64,000 nucleotides of DNA from CAVOHU01 sp963843385 (GCA_963843385.1 CAWJJY010000001.1:320145-384144), one strand, 5' to 3'; positions 51,287 through 60,428 are shown, numbered from the stretch's first letter. Notes: generated by a model not told the origin, from the letters alone. Numbers and translations: made by a program.

Positions 51287-51895
51287 TTACTTGACGCGTT
51301 CGATGACGACCGTCTGCACGACGATGTCCTTCGCGGGACGGTCGCCGGGGAGCGTCTTGGTCGTGCCGATCTTGTTCACGATGTCCATGCCCTCGACGAC
51401 CTCACCGAAGATCGTGTGCTTGCCGTCGAGCCATGGCGTCGGCGCCAGCGTGATGAAGAACTGGCCGCCGCCCGTGTTCGGCCGCCCGGTGTTCGCCATC
51501 GACAGGATGCCCGGCTTGTCGTGCTTCAGCTTCGGGGTGAACTCGTCCTCGATGTTGTAGCCCGGGCCGCCGATGCCCTGGCCGAGCGGGTCGCCGCCCT
51601 GGATCATGAACCCGGCGATCACACGGTGGAAGATCACGCCGTTGTAGTAAGGCTTCTTGACCTTCTGCCCCGTCCGGGGATCGGTCCATTCCTTGGTGCC
51701 TTCGGCCAGGCCGATGAAGTTGGCCACCGTCTTGGGGGCCTCGGCTTCGAACAGCCTGATCGTGAAATTCCCTTCGGTGGTGGTGAACTTGGCGTACACA
51801 CCTGGCTTCAATGCGGCCTCCGTGCTCGAGGTGGCGGCCACGGCCAGGCACACAGCCAGGGCGAGCAGGCCGCAACAGGACATGATCCGACCCAT
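51287..51895 (-). CDS. Exported cyclophilin-type peptidyl-prolyl isomerase
   Basis: A 202-aa cyclophilin with a signal peptide (IMSCCGLLALAVCLAVAATS). The active-site signature is YNGVIFHRVIAGFMIQGGDP (catalytic Arg in FHRV), followed by FTPKLKHDKPGILSMANTG, GGGQFFITLAPTPWLDGKH and IFGEVVEGMD. An insertion (EWTDPRTGQKVKKPYY) before the active site is typical of bacterial periplasmic members. It assists prolyl isomerisation in folding exported proteins. Probably monocistronic. Confidence 0.9.
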   Translation of the reverse strand: MGRIMSCCGLLALAVCLAVAATSSTEAALKPGVYAKFTTTEGNFTIRLFEAEAPKTVANFIGLAEGTKEWTDPRTGQKVKKPYYNGVIFHRVIAGFMIQGGDPLGQGIGGPGYNIEDEFTPKLKHDKPGILSMANTGRPNTGGGQFFITLAPTPWLDGKHTIFGEVVEGMDIVNKIGTTKTLPGDRPAKDIVVQTVVIERVK

Positions 51896-52002
51896 AGAGT
51901 GACTCCTTTGTTACGCGCCGATCGGCCGGCAGGCGACCGGGCGGCGATCGATCCGTTCGATCGTATAGCATGTTGAGTGTCCCAGGAATCAGGAACCGCA
52001 CC

Positions 52003-52917
52003 ATGACGAAGCGCTACCGCTACCTCCACCTCGACGTCTTCACGAGCCGCCTGTTCGGCGGCAACCAGCTGGCGGTCCTCCCGGCCGCGAGCGGCCTGTC
52101 GACCGAAACGATGCAGGCGATCGCCAAAGAGATGGCCTTTTCGGAGACCACCTTCGTCCTGCCGCAGGAGAGTCCCGGCACCGATGCCCGGATGCGGATC
52201 TTCACGCCCGGGACCGAGCTGCCGATTGCCGGTCACCCGACGGTGGGTTCGGCCTTTGCGCTGGCGTGGGAGAAGGTGATTCCGGCGGGACAGGCACGCT
52301 GGGTGTTCGGCCTGAACATCGGTCCGACCCCGGTCGACATCGAGTGGCGCAACGGGCAACCGGCCTTCGTGTGGATGAACCAGCCGCGTCCGGCCTTCGG
52401 CGCGGTGATCGACAACGCCCAGGCGGTCGCCGCCATGCTCGGCCTCGACGAAAAAGACATCCGGCATCCCGGCCTGCCAATCCAGGAAGTGTCCTGCGGT
52501 GTGCCGTTCCTCTTCGTGCCTCTGGCGACACGCGCGGCGGTTGATCGGGCCGTGGCCGATCGAGCCGCGATCTCGCGGCTGTGCCGCGACTCAGGCCTGG
52601 AGGAACGGGCGGTGTTCGTCTTCTCGCCCGAGCGCGGCGCGGATGACGCCACCGTCTACAGCCGGATGTTCGCGCCGGTCTTCGGCATCTACGAAGACCC
52701 GGCCACCGGTTCCGCCAGCGGACCGCTCGGGTCCTACCTCGTGCGACACGGCGTCGTTCCTCGCGACCGCGCAGACCGCATCCTGAGCTTCCAGGGGGCC
52801 GCGATGGGGCGGCCGAGCCTGATTCACATCGACATCGGAACGAAGGGTGACGAGATCACGCGCGTGCGCGTTGGCGGGGAATCGGTGCTGGTGGCCGAAG
52901 GGGAGATCATCGTTTAG
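52003..52917 (+). CDS. PhzF-family isomerase/epimerase
   Basis: A 304-aa PhzF/DapF-fold protein. Start ATG 52003 gives MTKRYRYLHLDVFTSRLFGG, the usual beginning; an upstream ATG at 51970 is implausible. Conserved elements are GNQLAVLPAA, AFSETTFVLP with the catalytic Glu equivalent in this fold, FTPGTELPIAGHPTVGSAFA, and EDPATGSASGPLGSYLV. The family catalyses acid-base isomerisations such as the one in phenazine synthesis, but most members, including stand-alone ones like this, have unknown substrates. No phenazine genes nearby. Confidence 0.85.
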   Translation: MTKRYRYLHLDVFTSRLFGGNQLAVLPAASGLSTETMQAIAKEMAFSETTFVLPQESPGTDARMRIFTPGTELPIAGHPTVGSAFALAWEKVIPAGQARWVFGLNIGPTPVDIEWRNGQPAFVWMNQPRPAFGAVIDNAQAVAAMLGLDEKDIRHPGLPIQEVSCGVPFLFVPLATRAAVDRAVADRAAISRLCRDSGLEERAVFVFSPERGADDATVYSRMFAPVFGIYEDPATGSASGPLGSYLVRHGVVPRDRADRILSFQGAAMGRPSLIHIDIGTKGDEITRVRVGGESVLVAEGEIIV

Positions 52918-53287
52918 GCCGATGGCCCTTGGCTTTCGGCTCTCGGCCACGCTCTTTGGAGACCATCCTGCGGCGTCTGGCCGCCCGGTGCGCGGGTCCT
53001 GCCCGATCATCAGGCACACTCGTGCGGACGACAGGCTCGTCGGTGACAGCCTGGGACGCCCTCGACGCGCGGATGAGGCTCGCGTGCGACGTCGCATGGT
53101 CTCGCTGGTGACTCCCGCTTGCTCGGGCTTCTGCCGCCCGCCCGAGGTGCCTGACGATCGGTCACCCGCATCGGCGTCGGCGTGACACCCTCCAGGCCCC
53201 AAGCCTCCAGCCTCCAGCCTGTTGTCCGTGCTATCGTACCTCCCGTGATTCGATCCCGGTCCCGACTCGAGCCCCTGTCCAGGACGC
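52918..53287. other. Intergenic region with a simple repeat
   Basis: No gene seen. GCGTCGGCGTGA followed by CCTCCAG-type units (53170-53221) resembles a shorter copy at 55473-55506 on the other side of glgB, so the branching-enzyme gene is bracketed by the same simple repeat. Confidence 0.45.
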
Positions 53288-55186
53288 ATGAGCCCAACGC
53301 TCTCTGATCTCGACCTCCACCTGTTTGGCGAGGGTAACCATCAGCGCATCTATCAAAAGCTGGGTGCTCACCCATCCGAGGTTGACGGCGCCTCCGGCCT
53401 CCACTTCTCCGTGTGGGCGCCAAACGCGGACCGCGTCAGCGTCGTTGGCGACTTCAACGGGTGGAGCGATCGGGCTCACAAGATGTCACCGGTGGGCACC
53501 TCGGGCGTCTGGGCGATCTTCGTCCCCGGGATCGGAAACGGCGAAAAGTACAAGTACGCCGTGCGGTCGAAGCATGGCACCGTTCAGCTGAAAGCGGACC
53601 CGTACGCCACGCGTTTCGAAACGCCGCCGCACTCGGCGTCCATCGCGTGGGACCCGGTCGCGCACGCATGGGGCGACCGGGAGTGGCTCGACGCGCGAGC
53701 CGGACGGCAGTGGTCCCGCACGCCGATGTCGATCTACGAGGTCCACCTCGGATCGTGGCGGCGCGGCGAGCACAATCGATTCCTCACCTACCGCGAGCTG
53801 GCCGATCAGCTGGTGCCCTACGTCAAGGACCTCGGATTCACGCACATCGAGCTGCTGCCGGTGATGGAACACCCGTTCGCCGGGTCGTGGGGCTACCAGG
53901 TCACCGGTTTCTATGCGCCCACCAGCCGCCACGGCGCGCCCGAGGACTTCAAGCTCTTCGTGGACGCGTGCCACCGCGCGGGCATCGGCGTCCTGCTCGA
54001 CTGGGTCCCGGGCCACTTTCCGAAAGACGCCTACGGCCTCGTCCGATTCGACGGGACGGCGCTCTACGAGCACGAGGATCCGCGCAAGGGCGAACACCAC
54101 GAGTGGGGCACGCTCATTTTCAACTACGGCCGGCACGAGGTGCGCAATTTCCTGATGAGCAACGCCCTGTTCTGGCTCGACGAGTACCACATCGACGGTC
54201 TTCGCGTCGACGCGGTGGCGTCGATGCTCTACCTCGACTACTCGCGCGAGGAGGGGCAGTGGCTGCCGAACAAGTACGGCGGGCGCGAGAATCTCGAGGC
54301 GGTCGAGTTCCTGCGGCAGCTCAACGTGCTCACCCACGAGCAATTCCCGGGCACGGTGACCATCGCCGAAGAGTCGACCGCATGGCCGGGCGTGACCCGG
54401 CCCGTCTACCTGGGCGGACTCGGCTTCACCTTCAAGTGGAACATGGGCTGGATGCACGACATGCTCCGCTACATGGGCAAGGATCCCGTGCATCGCAAGT
54501 GGTCGCACAACGACATCACCTTCTCGATGCTCTACGCCTACCACGAGAACTTCATCCTGCCCTTCTCGCACGACGAGGTGGTGCACGGCAAGGGCGCGAT
54601 GCTCGCCAGGATGCCCGGCGACATGTGGCAGAAGCACGCCAACCTGCGCGCGCTGTACGCCTACATGTTCAGCCATCCCGGCAAGAAGCTGATGTTCATG
54701 GGCGACGAGCTGGGCCAGATGCGCGAGTGGAACCACGACGCGAGCCTCGACTGGCACCTGCTGCAGCACCAGGCGCACCAGGGCCTTCAGCAACTGGTGC
54801 GCGACCTGAACCGGCTCTACCTCTCGGACCCGTCGCTTCACGAGATGGATCACGAGCCGGGCGGGTTCTCGTGGATCGACTGCAACGACCACGAGAGCTC
54901 GGTCGTCTCGTTTGTCCGCCGGGCCCGCGACCCGCACGATGTCACGGTGGTGATCGTCAACTTCACCCCGGTCGTCCGGCCCGGATACCTGGTCGGTGTT
55001 CCCGCGCCCGGCCACTACCGGGAGATGCTGAACACGGACTCGCAGATCTACGGCGGGTCGAACGTGGGTAACGGGGGCACGGTGGTTGCCCTCGAGGCGC
55101 CGGCGCACGGACATCCCTGGTCGATCAGTGTGACGCTGCCGCCGCTGGCGTGTCTGATTCTCAAACCTGAGAACGTAGCCAGATAG
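53288..55186 (+). CDS. glgB: 1,4-alpha-glucan branching enzyme
   Basis: A 632-aa GH13 glycogen branching enzyme. The CBM48 domain is about residues 20-130 (SGLHFSVWAPNADRVSVVGD, FNGWSDRAHKM). The catalytic barrel includes FTHIELLPVMEHPFAGSWGY, the nucleophile region GLRVDAVASMLYLDYSR, the acid/base IAEESTAWPGVTRP, and LPFSHDEVVHGKGAML. Its length fits the short type lacking the extra N1 domain. It forms alpha-1,6 branches in glycogen. No other glg genes are in the window. Confidence 0.95.
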   Translation: MSPTLSDLDLHLFGEGNHQRIYQKLGAHPSEVDGASGLHFSVWAPNADRVSVVGDFNGWSDRAHKMSPVGTSGVWAIFVPGIGNGEKYKYAVRSKHGTVQLKADPYATRFETPPHSASIAWDPVAHAWGDREWLDARAGRQWSRTPMSIYEVHLGSWRRGEHNRFLTYRELADQLVPYVKDLGFTHIELLPVMEHPFAGSWGYQVTGFYAPTSRHGAPEDFKLFVDACHRAGIGVLLDWVPGHFPKDAYGLVRFDGTALYEHEDPRKGEHHEWGTLIFNYGRHEVRNFLMSNALFWLDEYHIDGLRVDAVASMLYLDYSREEGQWLPNKYGGRENLEAVEFLRQLNVLTHEQFPGTVTIAEESTAWPGVTRPVYLGGLGFTFKWNMGWMHDMLRYMGKDPVHRKWSHNDITFSMLYAYHENFILPFSHDEVVHGKGAMLARMPGDMWQKHANLRALYAYMFSHPGKKLMFMGDELGQMREWNHDASLDWHLLQHQAHQGLQQLVRDLNRLYLSDPSLHEMDHEPGGFSWIDCNDHESSVVSFVRRARDPHDVTVVIVNFTPVVRPGYLVGVPAPGHYREMLNTDSQIYGGSNVGNGGTVVALEAPAHGHPWSISVTLPPLACLILKPENVAR

Positions 55187-55514
55187 AGCTCCGGGCATCG
55201 GGCATCGGACACGCGGTCGGATAGCGCAGCGCGGCGTCCGGCGGGTCGTGACGCGGAGCGGTCAGACGAAGGTTTGAGCGCCCCCTTGAGCCGAGCCGAG
55301 GGCGGCAGTCTGCAAAGTGCATCGCAAGGGCCGAAGTCGCCGGTGGGTTGGGGACCCGCCGGTGCCGCCGACAGCACCCTGGAGATGCACTTTGCCGGCG
55401 AGCGCGAGCGGGGCCGCGGAACGATTCGCCGGACACCGCGCAAGCGACGCGAGTGTCAGATACATGTGACGGGCGTCGGCGTGAGAGCCGCAAGGCCTCC
55501 AGCCCCCCGGCCAA
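55187..55514. other. Intergenic region downstream of glgB and cydB
   Basis: Lies between the convergent ends of glgB and cydB. It is mostly filled by the structured repeat at 55283-55424 and, further on, simple repeats (55473-55506). No gene. Confidence 0.5.
55283..55424 (+). repeat. Structured dispersed repeat, copy 1 (flanks cydAB)
   Basis: Begins CCCTTGAGCCGAGCCGAGGG. Outer arms GCAAAGTGCATC (55312-55323) and GATGCACTTTGC (55384-55395) are perfect complements. The inner stem GGTGGG/CCCGCC encloses loop TTGGGGA. Between the stems are AAGGGCCGA and CGACAGCACCCTG. Ends near GCCGCGGAACGA. Copy 2 at 58087 keeps the loop and flanks while both stems have different sequence. Confidence 0.75.
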
Positions 55515-56528
55515 TCAGTACTCGAGTTTTGTTTCCGTGCCGACCCGGTGGCGGAACACCCAGTAGGTCCATCCCTGGTAGAGCAGCACCACCGGGATCA
55601 GCACGAGCGCGACCACGCTCAGCACGCCCATCGCGTAGTGCGATGCGGCCGCGTTGTAGATGGTCAGGCTCCACTCGGGATTCAGGCTCGACACCATCAC
55701 CCGCGGGTAGAGCGCCATGAAGATCGTGCTCGTGGCCATTGCCAGCGCGACCGACGTCATCGTGAAGGCCCAGCCCATGCGGCCCGATCGCACGAACGCG
55801 CCGGCTCCGAGCATGCTCACGATCGAGAAGATGGGCACCAGCCCCGGGTCGAGCCCCTGGCGCGTGAAGGCGTCGGTGGCCACGTAGGTCGACGCCACGA
55901 ACGCGAAGACGAGCACCGTGGCTCCCGGGCCGATCGCCCGGATCGCCGTCATGGCGCGCTGCCGCACGGGATCGGTGCTCTTCAGGTGCAGGAAGATCGC
56001 ACCGTGCGTCGTGAACACGGCGACCGATGTGAGCCCGGTCAGCAGCGCGTACGGATTCATCAGGTCCATGAACCCGCCGACGTAGTTGCCGTCGGGATCG
56101 ATGGGCACGCCCTTCAGCAGGTTCCCGAAGGCGACGCCCCAGATGAGCGCGGGCACCGCCGATCCCGCGAAGATGGCCCAGTCCCACGTCGATCGCCAGG
56201 CCGGGCGCGCGTCCTTGCTTCTGAACTCGAATGCGACCGCTCGCAGGATCAGCGCCACCAGCATGATGACGAGCGCCAGGTAGAATCCGCTCGCCAGCGT
56301 GGCATACCACCGGGGAAACGCCGCGAAGATCACGGCGCCGGCCGAGATGATCCAGACCTCGTTGCCGTCCCACACCGGGCCGATGCTGTTGACGATCCGC
56401 CTCCGCTCATCGTCATTCGTGCCGAGGAACGGGAGCAGCATGCCCACGCCGAAGTCGAACCCTTCGAGGATGAAGTAGCCGACAAACAGCACGCCGACCA
56501 GCGCGAACCAGAGCGTATTGATGTCCAT
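55515..56528 (-). CDS. cydB: Cytochrome bd oxidase subunit II
   Basis: A 337-aa membrane protein with about 8-9 TM helices: MDINTLWFALVGVLFVGYFI, LEGFDFGVGMLLPFLG (the conserved EGFDFGVG of CydB), NSIGPVWDGNEVWIISAGAV and FAAFPRWYATLASGFYLALV. CydB supports the haem-bearing CydA and does not bind haem in most enzymes. It starts 18 bases after the cydA stop and is in one operon with it. No CydX-type small subunit is apparent downstream. Confidence 0.93.
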   Translation of the reverse strand: MDINTLWFALVGVLFVGYFILEGFDFGVGMLLPFLGTNDDERRRIVNSIGPVWDGNEVWIISAGAVIFAAFPRWYATLASGFYLALVIMLVALILRAVAFEFRSKDARPAWRSTWDWAIFAGSAVPALIWGVAFGNLLKGVPIDPDGNYVGGFMDLMNPYALLTGLTSVAVFTTHGAIFLHLKSTDPVRQRAMTAIRAIGPGATVLVFAFVASTYVATDAFTRQGLDPGLVPIFSIVSMLGAGAFVRSGRMGWAFTMTSVALAMATSTIFMALYPRVMVSSLNPEWSLTIYNAAASHYAMGVLSVVALVLIPVVLLYQGWTYWVFRHRVGTETKLEY

Positions 56529-56546
56529 GACCGGGACGCTCCTCCC

Positions 56547-57935
56547 TCATCCTCGAACCGGTTGAACCGGCGCGCCGCGATCCCCGTGGAGATCGTGACC
56601 CTCGATGCCAGCCCGGGTGAACTTCGCGAACAGGTAGATGACGAAGGCCAGGATCCCGGCGTAGAGCGCGACGAACACCAGCAGCGACGCTGCCACGCTC
56701 GAGGCGGGAACCGTCGGCGAGAAGGCCTGGTCGATTCGCTGAAGCCCGAAAATTACCCAGGGCGCGCGGCCAATCTCGGTGAACGTCCACCCGGTGGTGT
56801 TTGCCACATAGGGCAGGACGGCCGCCCACGTCATCACGTGCAGCATGGCGGGCCGATCGAAACGCCTCCGCCACACGCCGGCCACAGCCCAGGCTCCAAT
56901 GGCCAGCATGAGAAACCCCGCGCCCGCCATGACGCGGAAGGTCCAGTAGGTCCACTTGATGGCCGGCGTGTAGTCGCCCGGTCCGTACCGCTGCTCGTAT
57001 TCCGCCTGCAGTGGCTTCACGCCCTTCACCTCGCCGTCGAACCTGTTGTGGGCGAGGAAGCTCAGGAGGCCAGGGATCCGGACCGCCCACACGTCTCGCT
57101 TTTCGGGCTCGTTGCCCCAGGTGAAGAGCGACATCGCGGCCGGGTTCTCGGTGTTCCACAGGGCTTCGGCCGACGCCAGCTTCATCGGCTGGTTCCTGGC
57201 CATCGCCTGCGCCTGCGCGTGGCCTTCGACGATGACCGCCAGCGTGGCGAGCAGCGCGTAGATCGCGCCGATTCGGAAGGAACGTGCGAAGGCGTCCCTG
57301 TTGGCCGCGTCCGTCCGGTGCCTGAGCTGCCAGGCGCTCACGCCCAGGATGAAGAATCCCCCCGTCGCCAGACCACCGGCCATCACGTGCGGGAACTGGA
57401 CGATGAGATGCGGATTGGTCACGAGCGCCCAGAAGTCCGTCATCTCGATCCGCCCGTCCCGAAGGACGTACCCCACCGGGTGCTGCATGAACGCATTGAC
57501 CACCAGGATCCAGAACGCCGAGAGGGCCGATCCGATTGCGACCATCCAGATCGAGCACAGGTGCGCGATCCGCGGCAGGCGGTCCCAGCCGAACACCCAG
57601 AGGCCGAGGAAGGTCGACTCGATGAAGAACGCGAACAGCGCTTCGATCGCCAGCGGCGTGCCGATGACATCGCCCGCGAACCGCGAGTACCCGGACCAGT
57701 TCATGCCGAATTGGAACTCCAGCACGATGCCCGTCGGTACGCCCACCGCGACGTTGAGCAGGAAGAGCTTGCCCCAGAACTTCGTGAGCTTCTTCCACGT
57801 CTCGTCGCCGCTGACCACCCAGGCGGTTTGCATCGCCGCGACGACCCAGACAAGCCCGAGCGTCAGGGGGACAAAAATGAAATGGTAGGCGCTGGTGATG
57901 GCGAACTGCCATCGTGCGAGAAGCAGGTGGTCCAT
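56547..57935 (-). CDS. cydA: Cytochrome bd ubiquinol oxidase subunit I
   Basis: A 462-aa subunit starting MDHLLLARWQFAITSAYHFI at ATG 57935, with GGAGA upstream. Haem ligands are His in the first helix (SAYHFIFVPLTLG), His in PHLIVQFPHVMAGGLATGG and Met in the later helix near RVMAGAGFLMLAIGAW. The quinol-binding loop (ERDVWAVRIPGLLSFLAHN, GDYTPAIKWTYWT) is short, as in the cyanide-insensitive CioA-type enzymes. The enzyme reduces O2 to water with quinol and has high O2 affinity. First gene of cydAB; both ends of the operon carry a copy of the structured repeat. Confidence 0.93.
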   Translation of the reverse strand: MDHLLLARWQFAITSAYHFIFVPLTLGLVWVVAAMQTAWVVSGDETWKKLTKFWGKLFLLNVAVGVPTGIVLEFQFGMNWSGYSRFAGDVIGTPLAIEALFAFFIESTFLGLWVFGWDRLPRIAHLCSIWMVAIGSALSAFWILVVNAFMQHPVGYVLRDGRIEMTDFWALVTNPHLIVQFPHVMAGGLATGGFFILGVSAWQLRHRTDAANRDAFARSFRIGAIYALLATLAVIVEGHAQAQAMARNQPMKLASAEALWNTENPAAMSLFTWGNEPEKRDVWAVRIPGLLSFLAHNRFDGEVKGVKPLQAEYEQRYGPGDYTPAIKWTYWTFRVMAGAGFLMLAIGAWAVAGVWRRRFDRPAMLHVMTWAAVLPYVANTTGWTFTEIGRAPWVIFGLQRIDQAFSPTVPASSVAASLLVFVALYAGILAFVIYLFAKFTRAGIEGHDLHGDRGAPVQPVRG

Positions 57936-58508
57936 CTCACTGTTCTCCGAAGGTAGCCCGATCGGACAGGAGCGCGTCGGGTCGCGGCGGATGTCGCCAC
58001 CTGGGGGGCGAAGGCAACGATACCAGAACGCCGCGTCTGCGGTGAATCGAGCTGTGCGGTGGCGCGTGATTGGTCGTGACGTCGGACCCTTGAGCCGAGC
58101 CGAGGGCGTCAGATCGCAAACGGCTTCGCAAGGGCCGAGATCCGGGATGGGGCGGGGACCCATCCCTGGCGCCGACAGCACCCTGAAGATGAAGATGCGG
58201 TTTGCCGCCCTTCGACGTTGCTCAGGGCGCCCCGAGCAAGGTCGAGGGGCGGCGAGCGCGAGCGGGACCGCGGAACGACCAGCCACGCGCCACTCTGTTA
58301 CGATGGCGCGGCTCCACGTGACGTGGAGAGCTGCACTCGAGCGGGTCGAAACCTGGCCGTGTTTCGACCTGTGTTCGTCCGTGTCCGGTAATTCGTGATG
58401 TGCTCGGGCCCTGAGAACTGGTACCATCGGCCCTTCCGTATCCGGTATGTGCCCCCGCTTGCGGATCTGGCAGTCGTGACGACCACAGGCCCCCCAGGTA
58501 GTCGCGCC
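57936..58508. other. Divergent intergenic region between cydA and the HD-GYP gene
   Basis: About 570 bases. Contains structured repeat copy 2 (58087-58278) with a REP-like palindrome inside it. No gene. Promoters of both flanking genes must lie here; I cannot assign boxes with confidence. Confidence 0.5.
58087..58278 (+). repeat. Structured dispersed repeat, copy 2 (with inserted palindrome)
   Basis: Same beginning as copy 1 (CCCTTGAGCCGAGCCGAGGG) and the same ending (CCGCGGAACGA). The inner stem is GGGATGGG/CCCATCCC around loop GCGGGGA, different in sequence from copy 1 but equally complementary. The outer arms GCAAACGGCTTC and GAAG..GCGGTTTGC also pair. An extra 42-bp palindrome (58208-58249, CCCTTCGACGTTGCTCAGGG and partner) is inserted before the end and matches the REP-like element at 26485-26524. 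Confidence 0.75.
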
Positions 58509-59504
58509 ATGAACGACACACGCACCCCGCTCGGCCGCATTGTCGTCATCGACGACACCGTGGATGTCGCCAGGATGATGTCGCGCATGCTGACCAGCGC
58601 CGGGTACGTGGTCGAGGTGGCGCACGACGGCGAGACCGGCCTGGAACTGGTGCGGCGGGTCCTGCCGGACGTCATCCTGCTCGACGTCGTGATGCCCGGC
58701 ATCGACGGCTTCGACGTCTGCCGACGGCTCAAGTCGGATCCCGCCACGCGCCTGACGCCCATCGTGATGATCACGGCCCTGGCTCAGCGGGCGGACCGGA
58801 TCCAGGGCATCGACGCCGGCGCCGACGATTTCCTCTCCAAACCGGTTGACAGCCTCGAACTCCTCGCCCGCGTTCGGTCGCTGGTCCTGTTGAAGCACTA
58901 CACCGACGACCTCGAGAATGCGGAGGCTGTCTTCCTGGCGCTCGCCCAGGCCGTTGAGGCGCGGGACCCGTACACCGAAGGGCACTGCGAGAGGCTCGCG
59001 ACCTACGGCGCGGCGGTAGGCCTGCGCCTGGGATTGGGCGACAAGGACATCACGGCGCTGACGCGCGGCGGGTACCTGCACGACGTGGGCAAGATCGCGG
59101 TGCCCGACAGCATCCTGCTCAAGCCCGGGCCGCTGACGCTGGAGGAGCGCCAGGTCATCAACCGGCACACCGTGGTCGGCTCCGAGTTGTGTTCCGGGCT
59201 GCGGTCGCTTCGTCCCGTCGTGCCGATCATCCGGTTCCATCACGAGCGTCGCGACGGCAGCGGATACCCGGAGGGACTCGCCGGCGACGACATTCCGCTG
59301 CTTGCGCAAATCATCGGCGTCGTCGACATCTACGACGCGCTCCGGACGTCCCGGCCCTATCGCACCGCGTTGGGCTCCGAGCAGGCGCTCGAGTACCTGC
59401 GCAACAGGGTTCACCAGGGGCAGCACCGGGAAGACCTGCTGGAGGCGCTCGCGGCGGCGGCGGGCGAGGGCCGGCTGGATCGCCGGTCCGCGCAACGGAA
59501 ATAG
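58509..59504 (+). CDS. Response regulator with HD-GYP phosphodiesterase domain
   Basis: A 331-aa two-domain regulator. From ATG 58509 the receiver domain has RIVVIDDTVDVARMM (acidic pair), VILLDVVMPGIDGFD (phospho-acceptor Asp) and DDFLSKPVDSLEL (Lys). The HD-GYP domain has AVEARDPYTEGHCERLATY, GGYLHDVGKIAVPDSIL (HD) and HHERRDGSGYPEGLAGDDIP (GYP). This family hydrolyses cyclic-di-GMP, so phosphorylation by an unlinked kinase would alter c-di-GMP levels. An earlier ATG at 58395 adds 38 residues of poor quality. No histidine kinase adjacent. Confidence 0.92.
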   Translation: MNDTRTPLGRIVVIDDTVDVARMMSRMLTSAGYVVEVAHDGETGLELVRRVLPDVILLDVVMPGIDGFDVCRRLKSDPATRLTPIVMITALAQRADRIQGIDAGADDFLSKPVDSLELLARVRSLVLLKHYTDDLENAEAVFLALAQAVEARDPYTEGHCERLATYGAAVGLRLGLGDKDITALTRGGYLHDVGKIAVPDSILLKPGPLTLEERQVINRHTVVGSELCSGLRSLRPVVPIIRFHHERRDGSGYPEGLAGDDIPLLAQIIGVVDIYDALRTSRPYRTALGSEQALEYLRNRVHQGQHREDLLEALAAAAGEGRLDRRSAQRK

Positions 59505-59738
59505 AGCGCCACGGCGTTCGACCCCTCCACGCGATCCTCGCTTCCGCAGCAAGCCTATCGAGCGCCCGATCGTGCGATCCGCTCCTGGAGATCCCGACGA
59601 GACGCGCAGCCCACTCGCGCGGCGCGATCCGGTTGCGGACAGTCTGCGCGCCGGGCCTCAGTGGCAGATCGCTTGCCGGGTCGCTCGTGATGCTGTTGAG
59701 CGGAATGCGCGTGCAACCGCCCGAGCAGAAGAAGCGTG
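59505..59738. other. Non-coding start of the gene graveyard
   Basis: Sequence after the HD-GYP stop with no coding frame I can support. It leads into the SRPBCC remnant. Confidence 0.35.
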
Positions 59739-60000
59739 ACCTTACTCCTGCCGGTTGGGATGCCCCTTGCCGGAGTGCTGATCAAGCTCCTCAGGCTGCC
59801 GTTGACATACGAGCCCCATGACGGTGGGAACAGACATCGAAGCACTCATAGTCGGGAACCAGACCAAGAGTGGGTGAAACAGACTTCCGTCTTGCCGCCC
59901 TTCCTGGCGATCTCGAAACGCGATCTTCGTGCCCTTCCACTCGCTCTTGTCTGTCGGTGAAATCGAAGTAGTTGTCCAGGACGAGCCAGAGCGACTTTCC
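59739..60000 (-). pseudogene. SRPBCC/AHSA1-like protein remnant, multiple frameshifts
   Basis: Read on the - strand, the family sequence can be followed through three frames: LWLVLDNYFDFTD, then TDKSEWKGTKIAF, then GLVPDYECFDVCS, then WGSYVNGSLRSLIS. Together these match the C-terminal half of AHSA1-type START-fold proteins (WLVLDNYFxFTxDKSEWKGTxI.F...GLVPxYECxDVCxxxWGxYVNGSLxxLI). At least three frame changes show it is dead. The 5' half is missing; the homology ends near 60000, where a different gene fragment begins. Confidence 0.6.
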
Positions 60001-60271
60001 TGCCGGGGACGGCTTCCGCCAATTCCTCGTGGCGTTCTTGCCGGCGTGGCCGGCGCAGTTTCGCCTGGTGCCGCTGCGCGCGAACGGCTCACCAGCCATT
60101 GCGGTGTATCGCCAGGAGGCCGTGGGGGGCGCGCACGAGGCCCACGCGATCATCTCGATGGGTGTTCGCGGCGGACGCATCAGTCAGTTGATCGCCTTCG
60201 CCATGCCGGATCTCTTCGGGGTCTTGGGGCTCCCTGACCGGCTGCCGGCCGCGGCGTCGACCGATACGTAA
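60001..60271 (+). pseudogene. C-terminal fragment of an ECF sigma factor (SnoaL-like part)
   Basis: The + frame reads FRLVPLRANGSPAIAVYRQE, then AHAIISMGVRGGRISQLIAF and MPDLFGVLGLPDRLPA, ending at the stop at 60271. This matches the SnoaL-type C-terminal domain of SigG-like ECF sigma factors (R.VPTRANG.PA...Y....G.......L....GRI..I..F..P.LF..FGLP). The sigma-2 and sigma-4 regions are absent, so it is a fragment. It abuts the SRPBCC remnant on one side and the HsdM-like fragment on the other. Confidence 0.55.
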
Positions 60272-60415
60272 TGAGCGCTTGCAGTCGGCCGGTTCGACCG
60301 AGCCGCGGAGCGTCATCGCCGCCTGGAGCAGCTCCTTGGTGAGCGCGACGATAACGCCGTTCCCGCCGTCAGTCGCTTGCTTGGCTTTCTTCGTTCCCGC
60401 TTTGGGCCTTGCCAC
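60272..60415 (-). pseudogene. N-terminal fragment of a type I methylase (HsdM-like)
   Basis: From the ATG at 60415 the - strand reads MARPKAGTKKAKQ, then ALTKELLQAAMTLRGSVEPA and DCKR. This resembles the HsdM beginning (LxxELWxAAxxLRGxMdxxeYKh). The likeness stops where the sigma-factor fragment begins, so only about 48 codons survive. Short and diverged; a chance match is possible. Confidence 0.4.
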
Positions 60416-60428
60416 GGTCTGAAGGAGC

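Noticed and set aside
55548..57956. An 802-aa open frame antisense to cydAB
   Set aside because: His/Arg/Glu-rich shadow of two well-recognised membrane subunits.
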